A stretch of DNA of 64,000 bases from Ostrinia nubilalis (Eukaryota; Arthropoda; Insecta; Lepidoptera; Crambidae), in NCBI RefSeq assembly GCF_963855985.1, contig NC_087093.1:131501-195500 (forward strand), read 5' to 3'. This document shows positions 34,601-44,737 of the stretch, one piece after another. Every line of letters begins with the position of its first letter. The first letter of the stretch is position 1. Both the position numbers and the translations under genes were made by a program. A model generated the notes under the pieces. The model saw only the letters and a program-made list of their open reading frames with translations. It did not search any database and was not told the DNA's origin.

Positions 34601-35391
34601 AGCTCGCTCGCGACGCCGGCGTCGTCGTCCTCGGGGTCCGCGCCGTCCGGCTCCGGAGTGGGCGCGCTCTCTCCGGCGCCCTCGATGGACGAGGTGAGGG
34701 TCGCGTTCAAGCGGTCGAAGAACTCTCCGACGGTGGTCGTCTCGCCGGCGCGCGCCTCCTCGAAGATGCGGTCGACGAGCCCGCCGTCGATGCCGTCCAT
34801 GCGCAGGTCGCGGCACAGCGCCAGGGCCTGCGCGCGGTCGACGCGGCGCTCGTGCTCGAAGGCCGGCGCGTCGTCGTCGTCGTCGGGGTCGAGGTCGCGC
34901 GCCTCCATGGCCGAGGCGCTGCGCCGGGCCCGCATGCGCTGCGAGGAGCGCGCGCGCCCGTCGTCGGCGTCCAGGCGGGACACGGAGGCGGCTCGCGGCG
35001 CGTGCGCGTCAGAGGCGCGCTGAGGCCTCGAGCGTCGCCCGTACTTTTTGGAACCAAAGACGAACTTGGGAGCGATCTCGCGGCCGGAGGAGTCCTCGTC
35101 GCTGTGCGGAGCGCCGGGCGGCGCGGAGGGCGCGCCCGAGGTGGCGGGGGCGGAGGCGCCGTCGCCGCTGAGCACCGAGAGAAGCCCGTTGCGGAACTGT
35201 GTGAAGGTGACGCGGTCGGAGCTGCGCTCGAACAGCGAGCCGACGAGGGCTGCACCGCGGTCTTCCAGCTGCAAAGCGTCGCACAGATCGAGCACGGCCG
35301 ATTTGTTTAGGGCTTCCTCGTTATCTACGTCGAACGTTTTGAAAACCGTATACAGCTGTTGTTCGTAAGGATTCATGGACGTGCTATCCAT
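28637..35391 (-). CDS. Bsg25D: Ninein-like centrosomal/microtubule-anchoring protein (Bsg25D homologue), six exons
   Basis: Predicted minus-strand exons are 35391-33736, 33586-33159, 32749-32530, 31953-31806, 30444-30287 and 28684-28637. Phases agree at every GT..AG junction (885 aa). The N-terminus has an EF-hand-like domain (about 1-80, beginning MDSTSMNPYEQQLY) and a serine/arginine patch with FVFGSKKYGRR, as in insect ninein homologues. Then follow long Arg/Glu/Ala-rich coiled coils (about 290-550), a cysteine-containing segment with VGPDA repeats, more coiled coil, and a short last exon encoding DLYVENCHL and a stop. Ninein family proteins anchor microtubule minus ends at centrosomes and other organising centres. 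The ATG at 35391 is chosen because the conserved N-terminus starts there; an in-frame ATG at 35427 is possible. Exon 5 is amplified six-fold (separate entry). The family name rests on recalled similarity; exon joins are predicted, not tested. Confidence 0.78.
28685..29427. other. Last intron of the ninein-like gene, 3' part
   Basis: AT-rich DNA between the last exon (acceptor ttcaag at 28685-28690, minus strand) and the MITE. Nothing else was recognised. Confidence 0.5.
29428..29550. mobile_element. Short palindromic MITE, second copy
   Basis: Same family as 28264-28378 (gcccgttttcatc..atccctaatttttaag and mirror). It sits in the last intron of the ninein-like gene, immediately downstream of the amplified exon. 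Confidence 0.75.
29591..30418 (-). repeat. Six tandem 138-bp units, each an exon 3' end plus 5' splice site
   Basis: The motif gctcaccttcaccagcagg begins at 29591, 29729, 29867, 30005, 30143 and 30281, exactly 138 bp apart, and the units appear identical. On the minus strand each motif reads ctggtgaag/gtgagc, a strong 5' splice site. Because 138 is 46 codons, the frame stays open through all six (46-residue repeats containing REAAALRARAG and RLHARLLAADLLVK). Only the most upstream unit is preceded by a clear acceptor (ggttgcag, exon start 30444). This is one acceptor facing six equivalent donors. It could also be an assembly or replication-slippage product. Confidence 0.93.
30521..30784. mobile_element. 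Fold-back MITE with TA target duplication (cagggtgttaggtaaatggg ends)
   Basis: 264 bp with long inverted arms, ends cagggtgtt and aacaccctg, flanked by TA on both sides. A second copy is at 61833-62095. TA duplications suggest mobilisation by a Tc1/mariner-type transposase. It sits in the intron upstream of the amplified exon. Confidence 0.9.
30930..31320 (-). repeat. 3' end of a LINE, minus strand
   Basis: On the minus strand, a segment with gccgcttcttctcagcactgg (related to the plus-strand tail at 19460-19495) leads to AATAAATG and an A-rich tail; the plus strand shows a run of As at 30926-30945 on the far side. There is no coding remnant of significance. It lies in an intron. Confidence 0.5.
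31321..31675. other. Intron sequence of the ninein-like gene
   Basis: AT-rich, no recognised element. Confidence 0.4.
31676..31790. repeat. Short minisatellite of aaaagtaacctaaaaggtta type
   Basis: About four imperfect copies of a unit around 21 bp rich in gtaacc/ggttac. It ends just before the exon boundary at 31806. Confidence 0.75.
32100..32225 (+). repeat. LINE/SINE-like tail ending in AAAT microsatellite
   Basis: A short segment ends with taataaataaataaataaat (32199-32217), typical of a retroposon tail. It lies in an intron. Confidence 0.4.
32849..33000. mobile_element. Fold-back MITE, diverged copy of the 20384 family
   Basis: cgagcagatagaatttcgtcc (left) mirrors ggacgaaattctatgtgctcg (right). 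The inside shares gatgaccccaagctacccat with the 20384 copy. It lies in the intron between exons 2 and 3 of the ninein-like gene. Confidence 0.8.
33290..33400 (-). repeat. Coding minisatellite encoding VGPDA repeats
   Basis: Inside exon 2 of the ninein-like gene, a unit of about 24-27 bp (cgcgtccgggcccacgcacg type) recurs four to five times, giving repeated ACVGPDA peptides between two coiled-coil segments. A related pair, GLRTDAGLQTD, follows. Confidence 0.8.
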
Positions 35392-36080
35392 AGCTAGCAG
35401 CCGCATTCGTATTCTATGGGACGTCAAGTTCGACGTGGGATCCTTCTACGTAATTGACATGTTCCGAAAATTTATAAAAGACTAATTTTAATTCGTAAAT
35501 TACATTAACATTTTACAACCTTGATCTTATTTGCGATAGTCAATAGTGTCAAATTTGACGTTGTCATTTTTTTTTTGACACACTGTTATTTTTTTGTTTT
35601 TAAGTCTACAAGAAACAACAGCGACTATTATGCAGCTTTCATGGACATTTGACATTTACAATTCATGTAAATAATCGTTTTTTAATTCATGTAAATAAAT
35701 AAACTTGAGTGTAATTGATATAGTACAACATTATAAAAATTAAGTTACTTACATAGTTAATGTATCTCTAATTAAAATCGCCAACACTTTATTTTGTTAT
35801 TAAAAAACAAAAAGTCACTCGTCGTCTGTCCGTCACTCTTTGTTGTTGTGCTGCTTGTATTGTTTACAAAGTACATTACTTCAATTTATTAATATTTTAA
35901 TTGGTGAAACTAATATTTGAAGCACTTACAACGATAGTTGAGATAACAATTAAAGATACGTAATTGTTTTATCGTGTGTTCCGTTACTTGCTAGGTGATA
36001 TTTAGTTTACGTGCCTCCGACAGTGCGCGCTAGACTTGTGTGTGAAATATTGCAACAATAAAAAACAATTACCTACGAAA
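35392..36080. promoter_or_regulatory. Divergent intergenic region between the ninein-like and chitinase-like genes
   Basis: The two genes are transcribed away from each other with 689 bp between start codons, so this region must hold both 5' UTRs and promoters, or a shared bidirectional promoter. It is AT-rich. A short inverted pair gtgtcaaatttgac lies near 35547-35560. No clear TATA box was assigned to either gene. Confidence 0.5.
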
Positions 36081-37508
36081 ATGTTAGATAAAGGTGCTGT
36101 TTATTACCAAAAAGTAAAAGGACCAGCTCTAATGTATACAAAGTCGGTGCAATGTAGTAAAATTACGAACACAGTTAAGACTGTTGTGGCTTGTGGTGCA
36201 CTTCTTGTTTTAGTTGCAACGACCTTGATTCTAATTCAACCTGAATTACCAACTCGCATCATAAGCAAGGTCCCGACTTATTTTTCAATGAAATCCTACT
36301 TTCGTGCTAAAACGTTTGCAATTTTACGGGGACAGCAATTAGGTAAAACTAAATTACGAGCTTTACCACCTTTGAGTGATGAGGAAAAGAAAATAGTGTC
36401 ATGCTATTACAATACGCCCAGTGCTAACGGGACGGGCCAGCTGCTGCCCGCGGACATCCACCCGCACCTGTGCACGCACATCAACGTTGCCTTTGCCCGG
36501 GTCGTGAATAAGGAAATTCATCTAGACGACGTACAGTATCAAGCTCTACGTGATATTGTGAAACTTAAGAAAGTAAATCCTGATTTGAAAATTTTGATTT
36601 CTGTGGGAGGTTCTGGAAATGAAGATGGTTTCTCTGATATGGTTATCAATCATGCATCTAGAAAAGTGTTCATAAGATCTCTAAAATGGTTACTACGGAA
36701 CTATACATTAGATGGAGTAGATCTTGACTGGGAATTTCCAGCTGTGCACCTGGACACATTCATCCTTGGAGGCAAACGGGAGAGACAACATTTTTCTCAG
36801 TTATTGTATGAAATTCGACGTGAATACATTAGAGAGAAAAGAGATTACTTACTCACTGTGGCCGTTGCTGCTCCAGAAACAATAGTTGATATTTCTTATG
36901 ATATTGATCAAATTAATTTATATACCGACTATGTGAATGTTATGACGTATGACTTTCACTATTTCACCAAATACACTCCATTCACTGGATTTAACTCACC
37001 ACTATTCGCACGGCACGGGGAGCAAATGTATCTAGCCTCACTGAATATCAACTACACTGTCCACATGTACTACAGCAAAGGGCTGAGTCTGAGTAAAATC
37101 GTAGTCGGTATACCCACTTATGGCCACACTTTCACTCTCGTGAACCCTGGCAACACCAGAGTGGGGAGCCCGGCTTCTGGATACGGCTCCCTCGGAGGCA
37201 TGGGCTTTGTCAGCTATCCAGAAATATGTACATTTGTAAAAAAATTCAAAGATGTCATAATTCAAGAGGACGTAGAGGCCAAAGTACCGTATCTCTACAG
37301 AGGCCGGGAGTGGGTCTCGTTCGAGTCCCCGCAGAGCGTGGCGGCCAAGGCGGCCTACGTGCGCGCGGCGGGGCTGCGCGGCGCCATGATCTACTCGCTC
37401 AACGCCGACGACTACAGCGGCGTGTGCCGCGCTCGCGGCGGACAACTCAAATTCCCACTACTTCAGTCTATCAAGAATTCCCTCTTTGGCAACGACACTG
37501 CGAATTAG
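36081..37508 (+). CDS. Membrane-anchored GH18 chitinase-like protein (group IX / Cht11 type), 475 aa
   Basis: An uninterrupted plus-strand frame from ATG 36081 to the TAG at 37506-37508. Upstream in-frame codons lack an ATG. Residues about 31-52 form one hydrophobic segment after a short basic N-terminus, predicting a type II membrane anchor; no separate signal peptide or chitin-binding domain is seen. The GH18 barrel starts near 104 (VSCYY). It carries ILISVGG (171-177), the catalytic DGVDLDWEFP motif with D211, D214, D216 and E218, and the substrate-binding MTYDFH (288-293), so the active site looks intact. GH18 enzymes hydrolyse beta-1,4 GlcNAc polymers. A single GH18 domain with an N-terminal anchor fits insect group IX chitinases (Cht11). 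No intron is needed, which is unusual beside its intron-rich neighbour. The last 200 nt are much more GC-rich than the start. Confidence 0.85.
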   Translation: MLDKGAVYYQKVKGPALMYTKSVQCSKITNTVKTVVACGALLVLVATTLILIQPELPTRIISKVPTYFSMKSYFRAKTFAILRGQQLGKTKLRALPPLSDEEKKIVSCYYNTPSANGTGQLLPADIHPHLCTHINVAFARVVNKEIHLDDVQYQALRDIVKLKKVNPDLKILISVGGSGNEDGFSDMVINHASRKVFIRSLKWLLRNYTLDGVDLDWEFPAVHLDTFILGGKRERQHFSQLLYEIRREYIREKRDYLLTVAVAAPETIVDISYDIDQINLYTDYVNVMTYDFHYFTKYTPFTGFNSPLFARHGEQMYLASLNINYTVHMYYSKGLSLSKIVVGIPTYGHTFTLVNPGNTRVGSPASGYGSLGGMGFVSYPEICTFVKKFKDVIIQEDVEAKVPYLYRGREWVSFESPQSVAAKAAYVRAAGLRGAMIYSLNADDYSGVCRARGGQLKFPLLQSIKNSLFGNDTAN

Positions 37509-39041
37509 GCGCAAGCGACGAGAAATGAAGAAATTAGCGAGAACCAGCAACCAGTCAAGTGTGAAAAATGAATATGAAACGACGGTGCATGCGTTTTTTG
37601 AGTGGTTTACCTGTTTTTTCCTGGTCACATATGTAATTTTGTACATGGCGCAGGATTTCATAGTAAGAGTGTGCGTCAGGCGCTGCGGCGGGCGGCGTGG
37701 GGCGCTGTGAGCGCGGCGCGCGCGGCGGCGGCGGCGGCACTGGCGGCCGCCCCACGCGCGTGCTCACCCGCACAGAACCGCACGCGCATTCATTAACCGT
37801 CGCATTAACTTTTACAGTTTGAAAAAATCTAAGAGTTACTTTACTGTTTCGCGTTTCCACTCGACCGAGTATGTTGCAGTACACTTGATAATTTTAAATC
37901 GGTTATCCGCCCACGGCCTGTATTGCTGCACTTGCTGTTTAGCTCAGTGTGTTTGCCAGTGATCTTGACCACTTGTTCGTGGGCTGTAAGGTGGGCGGTG
38001 GCAATGACATTAAACGCCTTGTCAAAATACTACCTTTACCTTTCGATTGAATATGTAGTTACCTACCTATATTAATACTTATAAGGTCACTAGGTATTTA
38101 AACAAAAAACATATTCTGGCGCAGTCTGGTAAAAAACTTTACATATACCTACTTTATAAGTAAATAAACTAATAATAATAATTGTGAAAAAAAACTTATT
38201 TGTGTTGTAACATCTAACTAGTATTAAATGACTCCATAAGTTCCATAACTTAACTGAAAAATTCTTGTTATTATTAAAATTACTAGATTACCTATGTGTC
38301 CAAGTGTCCACTAAGGACATCTTCAAACTTTTGCAATTTGAATGCGTGTTATAAGACAGACAAGCTAATGAAATAAATGTTAAAGTAACTCTTCTTCTAG
38401 TGTCATCTTGCTTTATAAACTTTATATTTGTATACGGTGATATTGAAAAAGCCATAGTATTATTGTAGGTAATTTGTAAATGTATTTATGTAATTAAGTA
38501 ACTGAGCTCTTTACAAGACTGAACAGTTTTTAGTCGAACGCGGCTCCACAAGTATTAGACACAGGTCACACTTTCACGGTCCATTTAGATCTTTAGGCTG
38601 ATGATACAAACATAAGTCTTAGTAGCACCTGATTGCACCAAGCGCTTTGACGAGTTTCGGGTGACTATGACACAGACGTGACCGCAAGTTACCGCGACCT
38701 TTTTTGAGAGTTGAATTCGCGCCTGGAATGTTTACAAATTAGAAATATGACTAACAAAACTTCTCATTTCCAGACAATATAATCGTGATGTAGGTATCAC
38801 TTCCGATTCCGTTTAGGATCAAGATAATAGGTAGGTATAGTCAACCTAAGCACAAAATAGAAATGAGATTCTATTTTGTGACCTTAGCCCCTTAGGTACC
38901 TACTTTTAAAAAGTTACTCGCGTAGTTTCAATTATGTTATAAGTAGGTACGTAGATAGATAAGATAATATTTTTGTAATAGGGTGCGATATTAAATGTGC
39001 CCAATAAATTATTATTTTATAACATCTATTTTATAAAGTAC
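37509..39041 (+). other. 3' UTR/flank of the chitinase-like gene
   Basis: First good AATAAA signals lie near 38163 and 38372. A GC-rich block (37675-37790, gcggcg type) interrupts the otherwise AT-rich DNA soon after the stop. No other gene was recognised. Confidence 0.5.
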
Positions 39042-41011
39042 TAGCTTTTGCCCGCGGCTTCACCCGCGTGAAATTCAGTTTGTCACAGATCGTCATAAAT
39101 TATAGCCTATACAATATGTAACAAAAACACCGTCCGATCGGAAAGGGTCATAAAGTAGCTTTAACAACATTACCAAAACAAGTATCAAAATTACGTAATT
39201 AATAAAAACAATTTTTTTATCGATTTTTAAAGTCAATGATTTACCCTACAACGGGGAAATTTTCAAAAAGCGTTAACACTCTGTCGCCGCGCGGCTTTCT
39301 TTAAGACGCTGGGGGTCATGACCTTATGACGTCGCTACGCGTGCCGGCGCATCTCTACCCCTCCCGCGTACCCTCTACACTGCCGTTCGGATTGCCATGT
39401 AAGCATTTTTATTTTTGGAAATTTTGTATTTATTTTTCATGGGGTATTTTTTTAACCTTCAAGCGGGCGCGCGGTCTTTTGTAACGGCAGCGGTCGCGCG
39501 TAAACGAAAAGACCTATAGGGTCTAGTAGAGAAATAAAGCACTTATTTTCCAACAATCATTTATTATTTTGTACGCAGATATATTATGATTGTATTAAAG
39601 TCTTAAGTAATTTGAATTAAGTTAAAGAAACAATTATTTAATCAATTAACATAACGCAAATATTATTTGGATCAAAAACCAATTTTGGAACACAAAATCT
39701 TTTAAAATACCTCAGAATAGTTCATGTACCAGGTAAAAACGATAAAAATGGCAAAATAATGATAAAACATACTTTCATAATTTTTGTTCAGTTATGCTTG
39801 ATCTCTGAGCTCCGATTCACTCTCTTTGTCATCTTTTCGTAGTAATTCCTCTGTTATTTCACTTTGTACTAACAGTCTACGACTTATTTAATAATAAAAA
39901 ACAGTATTGCAAGCTTAATTCAATAATATTGGGTGATAGCCGAAGAAATGTTATATCGCATAGAGAGTCGCGCGTAACCTTTTCGACGACAGGCGCGCGG
40001 CGTGCTTTCGACGCCGGCGCACTATGGAGCGAAATTGCGATTTATGGACATAGCGATTTTTTTCACAATTTCTATTTGAAAAAAATACCTATCGATAGGT
40101 TACGTTATTCTGATGAATAAATGCTGCACAAGTTTTTATCTAAAACCAATAGTTTGACTGGAAAAAAATATTTTCCATTTTCGTTGTATGGAATGAAACA
40201 TAAAGTGGTCGATTTCGACTAAGCCTTGACAGATCTTGCTTTGAAACTACTTGAGCCTTGTTCTATGGCTTGTTATACAACGAAAATGGAAAATATTTTT
40301 TTCCAGCCAAACTATTGGTTTTAGAGAAAAACGTTCGTAATATTTATTCATCAGAATAACATACCCTATCGACCGGTATTTTTTTTAAACAGAAATTGTG
40401 AAAAAAAAATCGCTGATTTAATTCCTTTTAAGTTTATTAAAATGTGTTTTTTGGCAGTAATTTAAGGTTAATTTACATTATTAACGTATAAAATCTTTAT
40501 ATTTTTGTTAAATCTTTAAAGATATTCCAAAAAAAAGTCACTTTTACTTACTTTTTTTTAATTTTTCAGAACCTCATAACTTGTGAACGGGCAACTTTGG
40601 ATGCGCGCTGATAGCGTAGGATTACAGTCAACAAGCCATAGAACAAGGCTCAAGTAGTTTCAAAGCAAGATCTGTCAAGGCTTAGTCGAAATCGACCACT
40701 TTATGTTTCATTCCATACAACGAAAATGGAAAATATTTTTTTCCAGTCAAACTATTGGTTTTAGAGAAAAACTTGTGCAGCATTTATTCATCAGAATAAC
40801 GTAACCTATCGATAGGTATTTTTTTCAAATAGAAATTGTGAAAAAAATCGCTATGTCCATAAATCGCAATTTCGCTCCATAGTGCGGCGCCGCGACTAAA
40901 ACAACAGCAAGCCATGGGGTGGGAAAAACGCGGAGAGCTGAGGTAAGCTCTTTATTTCGCTCACAATGAGCAAGCGACAGGCTACTAAAAATGAGATATA
41001 TGTGTAACAAG

Positions 41012-42928
41012 TAGGGATTGCAAATATTCGATAGTTTTCTATTTCGAATATTCGAATATTTTTTCAGTGATATTCGAATATTATTCGAATATTCGAATAC
41101 TTAAAAAAAAATAAAAAGCACTTAAATTATCAACGTTTTATTGCTGGTTTTATTGCTTTAGGAACTATACTTTAACTATTTAACAATATAGTTTTTAAAA
41201 CAGTTATAAAATTCTCATCATCATCATCATTTCAGCCATAGGACGTCCACTGCTGAACATAGGCCTCTCCCAATGACTTCCACAATGACTGGTTGGCAGC
41301 GGCCTGTATCCAGGGCTTTCCCGCTACCTATATGAGGTCTTCGGTCCACCTTTGTGGGTGGACGTCCCACGCTGCGCTTTTTGGTACGTGGCCTCCACTT
41401 CAGAACCTTGCTGCCCCATCGGCCATCATTTCAGCGTACTATGTGATTTGCCCATTGCCACTTCAGCCTGCTAATCCGTCGGGCTATGTCAGCGACTTTA
41501 GTTCGTTTACGGATCTCCTCATTTCTGATTCAATCTCGTAACACTGAGCATGGCCCTCCCCATAGCACGCTGTGCAATTTTGAGCTTATTTTTAAAGCCT
41601 ATTGTAAGAGGCCACGTCTCCGAGCCATGTGCCATCACTGGTAGAGGTAACACAGACTGATTGAAGAATTTCGTCTTTAGGCACTGAGGTGTTTGGACGA
41701 AAATATGTTGTATAGTTTCCCGAACGCTGCCCAGCCGAGTTGGATTCGACGATTTACCTTTTTCTCGAAATTTAATCTACCTAGCCGAATCGTTTGTCAG
41801 AGGAAGACATACTTGTCAATACAGCACAACAGTCTCGAGAATCGAGCTCCAACCGAAACATGGACGTTGGACCTAAGCTTCTTTTTGTCCATGTTCATAC
41901 GAAGGCCAGCCTGTTGAGAGACTCGATTAAGGTCTTCGAGCATTGTGCCGAGTACTGCCGAGGTCTTCAAGCGATTCTGCCATGACCACAATATCGTCAG
42001 CAAATCGAAGCTGAGTGATATATTCGCTATTGAAAGGTAATTATGTCTAATCCTTTCCATTCAAGGAGCTTGAAAGCGTCTTCCAATGCAGCGGTCAATG
42101 GTTTCGGAGATATAACATCTCTCTACCTCACGCCTCGCTGCAGAGGAATCGCCCTCGTGCTCTGCTCCTGTACTCGGCTCGAGATGGTAGCGGCATTTCA
42201 GCATCTCGATATACCGATAGTCAATACGGCACCGCTGAAGAGACTGCAGCACTGCCTAAGTATCGATCGAATCAAAGGCCTTCTCATAGTCTAAGAAAAG
42301 CATCACCACGCTTCTATCCCATGCCTCTGGCGTTGTTCCTTAGAGTAAGACGGAACGAGTTTCGGTGTTCCACCCGCGTTCAGAAGCTCCCAGGTTATTC
42401 CGTCATCACCCGGTGCCTTGTTGTTCTTTAGCTGTTTGAGAGCTTTCCTAATCAATCTCGTATAGGCTGATATACGGGATGTCTTTGGTATAGTGTCGCG
42501 TTAACCTAGCTCTTGAATCTGTTGCTGAGTTATTAACAGGTTTGGAGGTATGTAGCTGTCCATAAATCTTTTCGATCTCACCCAGAACCTCGGCTTTTGT
42601 TAACGTTACCGTCCGCCGTCTAGAGCATCGTCAGCTGACTTTGCTCAATAAAGTTGTCTCTTTCAGGTAATTTGGAACCTTGGTTTCGCAAGACAACTTA
42701 GTGTTCACCAATGACGTCGGAAGCATCAATGACTAGTTCTTTTAGTTGGTGATATGTATTTGATGCCTCCGACCACATTTGCAAACACTAAGTTGTCTTC
42801 GTTCTATCTTTTCTGTTTATTTTTGTAATATTCGAATATTCGAATACATGTTAATTTACTATTCGAATATTAAATTTGGAATCTAAATTCGAATATTCGA
42901 ATATTCGAATATTCGATTGCAACCCCTA
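41012..42928. mobile_element. Non-autonomous hAT-like element, 1.9 kb, with 8-bp target duplication
   Basis: Ends tagggattgcaa and ttgcaacccctta-like (ttgcaacccc+ta) form terminal inverted repeats. gtaacaag flanks both sides (41004-41011 and 42929-42936). Both subterminal regions are arrays of ttcgaatattcgaata (41030-41100 and 42830-42915). The middle is a decayed RTE LINE inserted in reverse. Confidence 0.88.
41215..42650 (-). pseudogene. Decayed RTE-type LINE fragment
   Basis: On the minus strand the sequence is homologous along its length to the better-preserved RTE copy at 57272-58405 (for example the 3' end aggacgtccactgctgaaca type, and the LQSLQRCRIDYRYIEMLK segment at 42252-42220). 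Many stops and frameshifts break the reverse transcriptase. The 3' end is at the left (about 41225, atcatcatcatc tail). Confidence 0.8.
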
Positions 42929-43190
42929 GTAACAAGTAAAAAAAAAGTTATGAACGAAAATGTGTTAGGCGCGGTCGATTCGACGCCGCGCGCCCGCTTG
43001 AAGGTTAATAATATTTTATGAAAATTATTACACAAATGGAATCTTAACTCGATACCTATTAACACCTTAATGGATCGGACGGTGTTTCCGTTACATATTG
43101 TATGTTATTCTGGGTTATAAACAATAATACTGTATAGTTTCATCAAAATCCAGACATCTAAACTTTCGCATTTATAATATTAGTAGGAAG

Positions 43191-43469
43191 GAATTACTTA
43201 TCTAGAAATGTTGAACCATGAAGTACAAATTATAGAGAGGAACGTGCCGGCTGTGACTTAAGATAGTTAAACAAACTAACGCTCACTAGCAGCAGCAGCA
43301 GAAGTGGAAGAAGGTTAAATATTATTTCTAGTAAAACTTCTCAATAAAATTCTCAAAAAATGACTTAAGTAAGTTTCGAATTAGGACGTAGGTATAGCGT
43401 TTTAAGGAAGGATAGGCATAGGATAGGTAGGTATGAAAACTTTAAAACAAAATGGCTACTAAATTAGAG
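43191..43469. other. Short AT-rich spacer
   Basis: Nothing recognised apart from a short run of cag triplets near 43292-43303. Confidence 0.4.
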
Positions 43470-43735
43470 AAACACGGGTCTCATCAACGCGAATTTTTTT
43501 GTAAATAAGTAAGTACCTACATAAATGTTCTCACGGCATGAGGTGCTGCTATGCTGCAGTAGCCGTGGTCAGAAACTCACAAGCAGACTGACAGCTCGCG
43601 GCATCTTCCGTTCGGGCGGGCTTGAATATTTTCAACTACCCTCATACCCAGCCACAGCATAGCAGCCGAAACGTCAAGCCGTGAGCAACTCATTTAAAAA
43701 ATGTCGTGTTGAGTGAGACCCGTGTTTCTCTTTGA
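43470..43735. mobile_element. MITE-like element with acacgggtct ends, copy 1
   Basis: Starts acacgggtctcat and ends gagacccgtgt (mirror). Contains gcagtagccgtggtc and ccgaaacgtcaagccgtgag. Related to 44014-44265. Confidence 0.7.
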
Positions 43736-44013
43736 AATGGAACGCGAAAGTTTAAAATTTTATAAAATGGCTACTTATAGTAAAGGACTGAGAGGAAAAA
43801 AACATCATCGATATTTAATTACCTACTTAATACGTGTAAATCAGCCTTTAGACGAGCTTTGAGAAATTCAGTTTGAACAGACTTAGGTAGGTACTCTTTT
43901 GTGTTTATAATTTGGCCAATTAACTCAATACTGTTCCAAGTTATAGTTATTCTCTTATTTTAAATATTGTAAAATTTGATGAAAATCCATTTAGCCGTTT
44001 CAACTCAAATAGT

Positions 44014-44265
44014 AAGACACGGGTCTTACCGCGACGTTTATTAATGAGTTACATTAAGTAAGTACTCACGGGCCACGGCTTGACGTTTCGGCTGCTAAGC
44101 TGCAGCCGTGGTCACAAGCAGACTGGCGGCTCGCGGCGTCGTCCATTCGCGCGGGCTTGAAAATTTTCAACTACCCTCATATTGTCATTTGTTCCACTAC
44201 CACTAGTGATGTTACCACGACACGCCACTCACAGTATCCGTATAAACGTCGCGTTAAGACCCGTG
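44014..44265. mobile_element. MITE-like element with acacgggtct ends, copy 2
   Basis: Starts gacacgggtcttaccgcgac and ends gtcgcgttaagacccgtgtc, longer and cleaner terminal inverted repeats than the copy at 43470. It shares the inner cttgacgtttcggctgct and ttttcaactaccctcata blocks. Confidence 0.8.
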
Positions 44266-44520
44266 TCATACCATTTTAGTTGAAAGTAATAACGAACATC
44301 AGTCTATCCATCCTCCCAAACTTACCTACTTGCTCCTTGTTTAATAAAAGTTACACGCACGTTGATATAATAATATTTAAGTGACTTTTAGTAAATAACC
44401 TTTGAGGCACATTTCAATATTTCGAATCTATAAAATGTGATTGTTGCCCTGAATTTCATTGACTACTCATTTGTATATGGTTTTATGTCATGTCTGAAAT
44501 AAATGATTTGATTTGATTAA

Positions 44521-44737
44521 ACAGGATGTCCCAAAATTTGTACGTCACACTGACACCATAGGTAAATGAGCTTAAGACGCATCTAACAAGTAATATTAAG
44601 TCTATTTTTAAAAATAACTAATGAGTCATATTTCAAAACTCATCAAACTTTTCTATGGACATATTAAGCTTGTTCGATGCGTCTTAGACTCGGCTACCTC
44701 CAGTGTCAGTGTGTGTGCTAATTTTGGGACATCCTGT
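44521..44737. mobile_element. Fold-back MITE with acaggatgtccca ends
   Basis: Left end acaggatgtcccaaaat and right mirror attttgggacatcctgt. The arms remain complementary (gacaccataggtaaatgagc region), although diverged. Confidence 0.8.

Larger units (their letters stand above)
39445..43020. mobile_element. Inverted-repeat element, interrupted by a hAT-like insertion
   Basis: The left end region aaccttcaagcgggcgcgcg (39455-39475) is mirrored by cgcgcgcccgcttgaaggtt near 42985-43010. Inside, 39985-40140 is mirrored at 40770-40895 (atggagcgaaattgcgattt and reverse), and a 40140-40330 segment reappears at 40640-40760. The element has several nested palindromes. Related arm sequences occur at 55385-55560 and 59890-60110. 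No transposase was seen. Confidence 0.65.
39042..43190. repeat. Interspersed repeat split by a nested repeat cluster
   Basis: The left part (39042-39180, ctagcttttgcccgcggctt.. and caccgtccgatcgg) and right part (43070-43190, ggatcggacggtgtttccg.. to cgcatttataatattagtag) are the two ends of the same family as the intact copy at 60457-60690. The intervening 3.9 kb consists of later insertions. Confidence 0.65.

Noticed and set aside
33676..35310. Very long open frames opposite and out of frame to the ninein-like exon 1 (up to 544 codons)
   Set aside because: They are products of extreme GC content. The minus-strand frame starting at 35391 has a recognisable EF-hand-like N-terminus and coiled-coil heptads; the others are Arg/Ala/Ser-rich noise.
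43900..44300. A CRISPR-like or tandem array from the repeated cagccgtggtca blocks
   Set aside because: There are only two copies, each bounded by its own inverted ends, so they are MITE-like elements.
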